Source of the DNA: Calliopum simillimum | Taxonomy: Eukaryota; Arthropoda; Insecta; Diptera; Lauxaniidae | Length of the DNA: 64,000 bases | Direction: 5' to 3' | Assembly (NCBI GenBank): GCA_951812925.1 | Contig: OX638370.1 | Span: forward strand, 117,752,897-117,816,896 | Program-made: the position numbers and the translations under genes | Notes under the pieces: model-generated | Told to the model about the DNA's origin: nothing | The model's database searches: none | What the model saw: only the letters and a program-made list of their open reading frames with translations | Part shown: positions 56,181-64,000 of the stretch, one piece after another | How the letters are laid out: the number at the start of each line of letters is the position of its first letter | Numbering within the stretch: position 1 is the stretch's first letter

Positions 56181-57718
56181 ATAACTTTTGAACCAGATAA
56201 CCTGTTTCAATAACTTAGACAGTAAGTTGATACTAAGCAAAAACATATTTTCAAAAGTGCCAAGGCCATAGCAACGTTACAAATCATTCGGAAGATCTAA
56301 ATTTTCAAAGCCAATCCCGCAAAAGAGAAAAAACTCAAAACTTTAAACGATTTTTAGACGGCTCAAATTTCATCGCAGACATATTGTACCCAGGAGTTTG
56401 TAGCTAAGAGTTTAACGCAGAATGTGAAAGTGGATAAAACTAGGTAAAAAAAATTTAATTTCGAATAAATTGATCCGCTCTAGTAATTATGTAGTTTGTG
56501 AAATCAAAACTCAAAAATTGATAAATTTAAATTCTTAAAATTTTACAATTCTGATTTTCAAACTTTTTAAAAACTAATCAATATGACCTCTAAAATAGCA
56601 TTACAACAAGTCGGCGACTTTATTAAAGCAGCAATCTGAACGCTGTTGCGGATATGGCGATGTAATGAAAAATACTAACTAATATTGAATTATAAACAAA
56701 CGGCTAACGTTTCCCACGATAACAACTCATCAAAATAAATGATTCATTATAGAATGATTAATTAATAAATAAGAGTGCTGTCATAATTTTAAAAGTGAAA
56801 TAAGCAAAAATCTTTCAATACCATAAACTGAACCAAATACCGCTCTTCCATAAACAGTTTCTATGCGTAGAACAGAAGTTTTAGCGAATTAATTTTATAA
56901 GCACTTGTAATTACCTGTAGATGTTTACATAACGATAGTTAAAACAAATCGATGGCAATTTTATGCTTTCATTTGAAAAGGAGTGAAAAATACACCCTGT
57001 TTCGTGTCACTTAAACATAAAAAAAAAACACATGCAGCCTTTCCCAGCAACAAATTAGCAGCATAGGAAACTATCTGCCATACTTGACACTCGCAATTCG
57101 TAATGCCCAGGCGAAATCCGTTATAATTCAAAGCCAACTGTTTGAGTGATCGAATGGAATGGAACGAGCAATCAAATGTTTGCTGGACTGACCGATCAAC
57201 TGAACGTGGCTAATTAAAGATTTACGTACTTTCGTAGTCGTAGGTATGTAACTATGTAGGAAAAGTCATGAATGAATAAATGCTACCTTTAAATGAGTAC
57301 ACTGCCTACCTACATGCATACCTCCATAAAAATGTACGCTCGAAGTGCTCAAATTGCAGGGTATGTATTGGTATTGATTGCTTTTGTTGCATTTGCTTAA
57401 TACTAAAAATTAATAATTAATTTAAAAAACAAACTAAAAAACTTTTCAACTTTTACAATCGATTACGTATTCATTACGCATGCTCCTCACTGATTGTTAA
57501 TTACGTCGAATGGATTATCTACTTTGGATTACTATGGCACCTGATAAAGTCATTTATGGAATGTACCTACTGAATGTGTCTTCAGTTAGAACAATGCAAT
57601 TTGCAGCTGCAATAAAAATTCCGGCAAATAATGGCAGTGGGATATTCTTTGCTGAAGGCGAACAATTTAATAAATTTTTATTTTCTCAGAGGTCCCTTTC
57701 AATTGTAAATTAATGATA
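56181..57718. other. Intergenic, no supported gene
   Basis: AT-rich sequence. A 67-residue frame at 57510-57713 has no recognisable domain. No clear repeats. Confidence 0.45.
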
Positions 57719-58010
57719 TTTCTAGAAATTAAAGAGAGTGCGGACTGTGTGAAACTCCAAGATGATATCTGATCCCTATTGCAATGGTGTATTATTAATC
57801 AATTAAAACTTAATTTTATAAAATGTAAGGTTCTCACTTTTACTCGGAAAGTAATTTCTATTGTTTTAGAGAATACGTATGGCGTTTGTGAAAGCTTTTT
57901 CAGGGTAAGTCTATTTAAAGACCTTTGTGTTTATTTTGATCAAAAGCTTTCTTTTGATATGCATTTGGAATATATTATTGCAAAAGCAAACCCCTAATTT
58001 GTATTTCTGA
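57719..58010 (+). mobile_element. Short jockey/CR1-like LINE reverse transcriptase fragment
   Basis: In frame with one stop (TGA at about 57770): a run like SADCVKLQDDI, then LLQWCIINQLKLNFIKCKVL, TFTRK, and LFKDLCVYFDQKLSFDMHLE. This matches the segment after the YADD box of jockey/CR1-type RTs (WC..N.L.LN..KC, KDLGV.FD..L.F..H). Both ends are missing; the 58042 palindrome lies just downstream. Confidence 0.7.
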
Positions 58011-58041
58011 AATGTAATTCCAAAAAACACTCCTTACCATA

Positions 58042-60153
58042 CACGGCGCTGTCCTGAGAATTTAAATAACGATAACACCACCCCTCTGGGGTTATTGCAT
58101 ATTATGAAAGCCTATTAAATTCTGCATATTTTGGTGAGTTTTTAAAAAAATCGTTAGAGCGCTTTTTGAAAGAAAGCCAAAAAACCGTTAAAATTGAAAT
58201 GAAAAAAAAGTTTTTAGTTGAGACACAAAAATTAAATTTTTATCAATATTTTAATAAATAATGATTATAATGTGTATATATTATCAAAGCATATTATATT
58301 CTAAAAATTATAAGACTAAGTAGAAAAAAATCGATGGACCGGTTTTCGAAAAACTGGCAAAAAACCTTTAAAATTTCAATGAAATTCAATATTTTTAGTC
58401 GACATATGAAAATTAGTTTTGCTGATTATTGTAACATATAATGAAAATTATAAATATACACACATATTATATATATATCATGTATGTTTTCTATAGAGTA
58501 AAATGTTTACGTTCCTTAACAAAAAAACACTGAAAAAAATGATTACAAAAATTATTTAGTTAAAAAAATATCGTTAAAATTGGAGTTAGCCCGACAAAAT
58601 TCGGATTTTGCTGCAAAATAGTTCGAAGTGAAATTTTGTCACCAGAATACTCTTTATTTATGAATGAAAGATAAAGTGTGAAAAAATCATAGTGAAATCT
58701 TCTACGCATAAAAAGTTATTCAAGGTCAAAGGTCGAAAAAATCAGTTTTTTGCAAATATCACACTAACGGTTACTTTTTCACAAAAATAGGTCTAAACAA
58801 TTTTGTAGTCCTTAAAATTTTCTATAGAAAAGACCTCAGAGTGGTTTTCGTACGACTTACAGTTTAGGCGATATTCTAATTAAAAAAGTGTCAAAGCTTA
58901 GTAATGCATGCATGCGGTATATAAGTGTGCATAGCCACATGTTGATTTTTAATGTGCCATAACTTATGAACGATGAGCTGCACGAAAAAAACAAAACCAT
59001 CAGGTTATAGGGAATTGTATGCTCTATAAATGATAAGCAATGTATGTACACCTACAATTTACCGTTTAGGAGTTATTCAATGAAAACCATAAAAATTAAG
59101 GAAAACGTTAAAAAAATCTAATTTTATTGAATTACTCCTAAACGGTAAATTGTATGTGTACATACATTGCTTATCATTTATAGAGCATACAATTCCCTAT
59201 AACCTGATGGTTTTGTTTTTTTTCGTGCAGCTCATCGTTCATAAGTTATGGCACATTAAAAATCAACATGTGGCTATGCACACTTATATACCGCATGCAT
59301 GCATTACTAAGCTTTGACACTTTTTTAATTAGAATATCGCCTAAACTGTAAGTCGTACGAAAACCACTCTGAGGTCTTTTCTATAGAAAATTTTAAGGAC
59401 TACAAAATTGTTTAGACCTATTTTTGTGAAAAAGTAACCGTTAGTGTGATATTTGCAAAAAACTGATTTTTTCGACCTTTGACCTTGAATAACTTTTTAT
59501 GCGTAGAAGATTTCACTATGATATTTTCACACTTTATCTTTCATTCATAAATAAAGAGTATTCTGGTGACAAAATTTCACTTCGAACTATTTTGCAGCAA
59601 AATCCGAATTTTGTCGGGCTAACTCCAATTTTAACGATATTTTTTTAACTAAATAATTTTTGTAATCATTTTTTTCAGTGTTTTTTTGTTAAGGAACGTA
59701 AACATTTTACTCTATAGAAAACATACATGATATATATATAATATGTGTGTATATTTATAATTTTCATTATATGTTACAATAATCAGCAAAACTAATTTTC
59801 ATATGTCGACTAAAAATATTGAATTTCATTGAAATTTTAAAGGTTTTTTGCCAGTTTTTCGAAAACCGGTCCATCGATTTTTTTCTACTTAGTCTTATAA
59901 TTTTTAGAATATAATATGCTTTGATAATAATCATTATTTATTAAAATATTGATAAAAATTTAATTTTTGTGTCTCAACTAAAAACTTTTTTTTCATTTCA
60001 ATTTTAACGGTTTTTTGGCTTTCTTTCAAAAAGCGCTCTAACGATTTTTTTAAAAACTCACCAAAATATGCAGAATTTAATAGGCTTTCATAATATGAAA
60101 TAACCCCAGAGGGGTGTTGTTATCGTTATTTAAATTCTCAGGAGAGCGCCGTG
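58042..60153. mobile_element. 2.1 kb near-perfect palindromic foldback element with CATA target duplication
   Basis: The element begins CACGGCGCTGTCCTGAGAAT and ends with its reverse complement (one mismatch), and is flanked by CATA (58038-58041, 60154-60157). Left arm 58042 to about 59080 and right arm about 59128-60153 are nearly identical over about 1.03 kb; visible differences are a few substitutions and an indel of about 12 bp (near 58270 versus 59930). The loop is only about 45 bp. There is no coding capacity. The short frame at 58857-59051 is chance. Confidence 0.93.
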
Positions 60154-60157
60154 CATA

Positions 60158-60539
60158 GAACTAATTATAGTTCTAACGAGCTTTTTCCTCTCAAGCTTTA
60201 TATTAAGAAATTTTGTTAACATTGTTTTTATAATCTGTTAGAGTTTTAGCGAAGTAGATGAAATAAATAAATTAAAACATTTAAAAATAAAATTTTTTAC
60301 CCGATGTTCGTTAATAAATTGTTGATATCTTCAGGGCTTTAATTTTATTCTAAAAGAGTATAAACATTATTACCCATGTTTACTCTTAAAAATGTCGATA
60401 AGATTACGAAGAGCTTTTTTCGTAGGTGTACGAGTAGAAATTGAATAATTTGCTTCTAAGCCAATAATCAAAATTTCAGGTAGTGTATACAAAAAATCAA
60501 CTGAAGTTCCAATTTTGTAGAACATTTTATGCAGATAAA
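60158..60539. other. Short intergenic stretch
   Basis: AT-rich sequence between the palindrome and a small putative gene. Presumably it includes that gene's 5' region; no core promoter motif is obvious. Confidence 0.4.
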
Positions 60540-60863
60540 ATGAATTTTATAATTTTGATATTTTCGTTGCTGATATTGGCAACCATATTAATTATATTCA
60601 GAGTAAATTCTTTGGCATAACAATTATTTGTTGTACATGTACATATATATTTCGTTTTTTTTTCAATTCATCTACAGTATTCTCGTGTCTATGATGTGCT
60701 TTGCTTAAATCCAGATGTTGTAATATCAGAAGAAACGCGCATAATGCGGCGACTCAGAAGACGTGCACAGAACGCAAACTTAAATGATGCAGGTCAGTGT
60801 ATTTTCTTGGCTTTTTGTGATAAATTTTGTATTTGCAAAAGCTTTTTAGAAACATTGTGCTAA
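60540..60863 (+). CDS. Putative single-pass membrane micropeptide, 2 or more exons
   Basis: Exon 60540-60602 (ATG, 21 codons, almost all hydrophobic: MNFIILIFSLLILATILIIF R) has donor GTAAAT. A 75 bp intron ends TTCATCTACAG. The next exon, from 60678, reads YSRVYDVLCLNPDVVISEET, then RIMRRLRRRAQNANLNDAG. It either splices at GTCAGT (60793) or reads on to TAA at 60861-60863, giving 83 residues. The layout is an N-terminal membrane anchor with a basic cytosolic tail. I recognise no family. Intron size, phase-0 join and charge pattern favour a real gene. Confidence 0.5.
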
Positions 60864-61000
60864 ATATCTTATCAATGTTATGGGTAACATTTATTTTTGA
60901 GTTTTACTACCAAATAAATATCGGTTTCGCAAGTACGTCAAGTTTTCTTACCCTTCGAGCTGAATTGATTGTAGTCAATTGTTTAAGAAATTTATTTAAA

Positions 61001-61174
61001 ATGAACACTGAGTTATGGGTTTATATAGCAATTTCTGGCGTGTGGGTCGGGGCAGTCATCTATGTAAGTTTCATCTCTTTTATAGCAAATCAAGTAAGAT
61101 GTTACAAATATACTTTTCTATTTTAGATTATTATGAAAGCTATTTGTTGCCCAAAGACAACTGAAGGTTTGTGA
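61001..61174 (+). CDS. Putative 36-residue membrane micropeptide, 2 exons
   Basis: Exon 61001-61063 starts MNTELWVYIAISGVWVGAVI and ends at a perfect donor, GTAAGT. A 63 bp intron ends TTCTATTTTAG. Exon 61127-61174 adds IIMKAICCPKTTEGL and a stop. The result is a single transmembrane helix with a short cysteine-containing tail. It sits 138 bp after the previous frame, and both first exons are 63 nt with a phase-0 intron. The pair may be one dicistronic transcript, or the second could be a 3' exon of the first. No homologue is known to me. Confidence 0.5.
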
Positions 61175-62261
61175 ATTTAAGAAAATAATGTTTTTCTTTG
61201 CTTTTGAATAAGATATCTAGAACCACACATTCTTTCATGAAACACATAATACGCGTAAGTTATGTTATTTTGAATTGTTCAGATGCAGCCCAAATGTTGT
61301 AGAGTGAAATATAAATATCCTCACCATCATCATTATATTAATACGCAAACAAAATCGGTTTAATCCCTGTTTCTATCGTTTAATCTCAACATATTCGCTT
61401 GTTTTTTTTATTTTGTGAAAATGTTGTGAGGAAATGCAGTGCACAAACTGATCCTTTTTTTAAAGTGGGCGGTGCCACACCCCTAAATGGAAAAATGTTC
61501 TTTCGCCTAAGCCGCTGCATCGAAATTATGAAATTTTCACGATGCTATGCCCTAAATAAAAACTACACTATCATGGCTAAACTGTTGCATCGATTTTTCG
61601 AGTAGGGATAGGCTTATCCCCGAGGAAGGAAATTAAAAACTTTTTATGTCTTATTGCAACCTCACTTAAAGATATTACAATATTTTGTTTAACAGACATA
61701 CAGTAGTAAATGGGTCATGGGCGACACCAAATTATTACTTACTTTAGTAGCTATATATCTGAATATAAATTGAAGTGATTTTTATGTAAATACAATGCTT
61801 ATTTATAGTGAATTAGACCATACATGTAATATGAAAATCGTATTTTGCACTGTCTAATGTTTAGGTTGGCTTATTTCGGTACAAAAGAAAATTATCTATA
61901 TATTAATACGCAAGACAAAAATTTGTCCTACCTTTTTTACTATGTTAGAAATGGAACACGACTTGTTATTATACTCCATTAGAAAGGTATTTGTATGTTA
62001 ATGTGCAAAAAGTTAAAATTATTTCAATATATTGCCGTTAAGTCAGGTATAATTAAATGCAAATTTTTCAATGTTAACAACGGCAAATAAGCGGTCAATC
62101 AACTTTTTGTTTTCTTTTCGTTTCACATTTGTCATTGTACCAGAGATGATGAATGAGTTTTCTATTTTGTAGCAAATTTACATCTCTGGTTAACCCTCTT
62201 GTGCACCAAATTTTGTGTAGGGCAGCTACATTCTTGAAAAAATATGCCTAGGACATATACC
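61175..62261. other. Intergenic, dispersed repeat fragment only
   Basis: About 61425-61620 contains the inverted relative of the 54.25 kb repeat (GTGGGCGGTGCCACACCCCT). Otherwise AT-rich with no gene recognised. Confidence 0.45.
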
Positions 62262-62263
62262 TA

Positions 62264-63562
62264 CAGGGTGGCTGATTCGAACTGTTACCAACTTCAGATA
62301 GACTTATCTGACAGATGGAACATGACAGCTGTCTAAAAATTGGCATGATGTTAGTTCATTCTATTGTCAACAAGTAACTAAAAGCATTTGCGCGTCAATT
62401 TATTGAAAATAAAAAATTTTCGAAATGGAATTCAAACGTAATAGTGTGATTGCTCTTTATTTGGCTGGAAAATCGCAACCAGCAATTGTTCGTGAGCTGA
62501 AACATTTAAAAGTGAATAAAATGTTTGTGTATCGGACCATAACACGTTACAATGATACCGGCAGCGTTGCCAAACGACATGGTGGTGGTCGGAAAATAAC
62601 TGCAACATCACCAGAAATGGTTCGAAAGGTGAAGGCCAGAATTGAGCGAAATCCGAGACGCAGTGGCAGACAAATGGCTGCCGAGCTGAAAACATCGCGT
62701 GAACGAATGCAACACATATTGTCAAACAAGCTCGGACTAAAGGCCCTCAAGTTCCAAAAGGCGCATGATCTCACTCCTGCTCAAAAAAAAGTTAGGCTCT
62801 ATAGAGCCAAGGAGTTGTAGCGCTTGCACGCCGCCGGAAATCTGTCACAAATTGTCTTCTCTGATGAGAAAAATTACTGTATCCAGCAATATGTAAACAA
62901 ACAAAATGTTCGGTTTTACTTGACAGAGAGGTCCTACGAAAATTTGAATGTTCGTTTGGCCACCAGGACGCAGGCACCACCGCATGTGATGGTTTGGGCT
63001 GCAGTGACTGCTGATGGGCGCTCACCACTCGTTTTTTTGGCCGCTGGCGTCAAAGTGAACGCCCAGGTGTATCGTGAATCAGTGTTGGAGGGTGCTTTAC
63101 TACCGTGGGCACGCAAACATTTCGGTCGCAAGCCATGGACATTCCAACAAGACTCGGCACCGTCACACAAAGCTCGTGTGAATCAAGAATGGTTAGAAAA
63201 AAACGTTCCTAGCTTCATTTCTGCTCAACAATGGCTCTCAAATTCGCCTGATGCGAATCCGCTGGATTTCTCAATCTGGGGTATATTGGACAGGAAGGTC
63301 TTGACTAAAAAATACCAGAGCGTTGATGCACTAAAAGTGGCCCTTCAACGAGAATGGCGCAAACTTCCACAAAATCAAATTCGTGCAGCATGCGACTCGT
63401 TCTTCGACTGTCTACGGGCCATAGTTAAGGCCAAAGGTGGCCATATCAAAAATCTCAAGTAGATTCTTAAAATTTGAACATTTACCAACAATTATAGCGT
63501 TTGATCAATAAAATCTGTGCATGGAAACTAAAAATATAGTCTTTTGAATTGGTAACACCCTG
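62264..63562 (+). mobile_element. maT-like (DD37D) Tc1/mariner element, copy 2
   Basis: Left end CAGGGTGGCTGATTCGAACT at 62264 and right end CCTG at 63562 are flanked by TA (62262-62263, 63563-63564). The right TIR is damaged: GGTAACACCCTG replaces the expected sequence in which 14 bp (TTCGAATCAGCCAC) lie between AACAC and CCTG. The deletion endpoints share CAC. The rest is collinear and very similar to copy 1, without the LTR. Confidence 0.93.
62425..63462 (+). pseudogene. maT-like transposase with a single nonsense codon
   Basis: A 345-codon frame, complete from MEFKRNSVIALYLAGKSQPA to GHIKNLK, broken only by TAG at 62818-62820 where copy 1 has TTG. N-terminal helix-turn-helix domains span about residues 1-120 with HGGGRK between them. 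The catalytic triad is intact: SDEKNY, FQQDSAPSH, and SPDANPLDFSIW, with 37 residues between the last two Asp. The frame minus one base change would be full length, so the insertion is young. Together with the shortened right TIR, this copy is probably immobile. Confidence 0.92.
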
Positions 63563-63564
63563 TA

Positions 63565-64000
63565 GTACAAAAAAGACTGAATTTTTAAACATAGTGCTAT
63601 TTCGTAGTTTTTAAAAAAGTTGCACTCATACAACATACAATAAACTCAAGTATTTTATTTGGCTAATTTCTTCCACAATTAATCATTTTTCAAGGTCCAC
63701 AGTAGATTTGTTGTACAAAAAGAAGCAATAACGCTGGTAAAGTAAATTAACAAGAACCCAAAATTGTAGAAATAGTGATTAGAGGCTTAAAGAAAAAATT
63801 AATATTTTTGTGATAAGAAATCAACTAAACTCAAAAATTTGGCTAGTTTCATCTAACTGTAGATTCCCTTCCCTTTTGTAAGTTAACAGTAAATTAAATG
63901 TATGGAAACAAGCAATAGCACCGGAAAAATTACAAATAGAGTCCAAAATCATAGAAAAAAGTTACTAATGGCAACATAGTTCATACAAAAACTAAACAAT
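63565..64000. other. Window end, nothing recognised
   Basis: AT-rich sequence after the maT-like element. Two loosely similar blocks at about 63640-63780 and 63830-63960 (GGCTA.TTTC, GTAGATT, AAACAAGCAATA / AAAAGAAGCAATA, AACC-AAAATTGTAGAAA) suggest a diverged direct repeat. Confidence 0.4.

Overview
The window looks like nuclear DNA from a higher dipteran, possibly a tephritid fruit fly. It is very AT-rich, has short introns with clear splice sites, insect-type genes, and many Tc1/mariner, RTE, Penelope, Helentron-like and foldback repeats. The species cannot be fixed from sequence alone.

Left part, 1-15 kb (gene-dense): a FAM185A-like gene on + (956-3176, 3 exons); a mariner element with an open transposase frame (3858-5081); the gamma subunit of eIF2B on - (5214-7579, 7 exons); the last three exons of a SMOC/SPARC-like EF-hand gene on + (7809-9777) with a LINE fragment in its intron; and PIG-N on - (10588-14652, 2 exons), with a decayed mariner in its intron and a compound inverted repeat over its promoter. 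These are housekeeping or secreted-protein genes with no shared pathway; the SMOC-like and PIG-N genes are convergent.

Middle, 15-51 kb: a 15-21 kb repeat block (GATATC-rich satellites and a maT-like transposon carrying a nested solo LTR). Then comes one large minus-strand gene for a secreted CBM14 chitin-binding protein. Its three 3' coding exons lie at 21493-23772. Its start codon sits in a five-nucleotide coding exon near 51.09 kb, which implies a 27.3 kb first intron. That intron holds most of the repeats: DINE-1/Helentron-like elements, long foldbacks, an RTE fragment, a Penelope insertion with a 10 bp target duplication, a piggyBac-like element, a SINE-like unit and a Transib-like element whose ends begin with the RAG heptamer CACAGTG. 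A roughly 22 bp word recurs eight times between 27.9 and 51.7 kb.

Right part, 51-64 kb: upstream of that gene. It has two minisatellite-like tracts, a LINE fragment, a 2.1 kb near-perfect palindrome with 4 bp target duplications (58042-60153), two putative spliced micropeptide frames (60540-61174), and a second maT-like copy whose transposase is spoiled by one nonsense codon (62264-63562).
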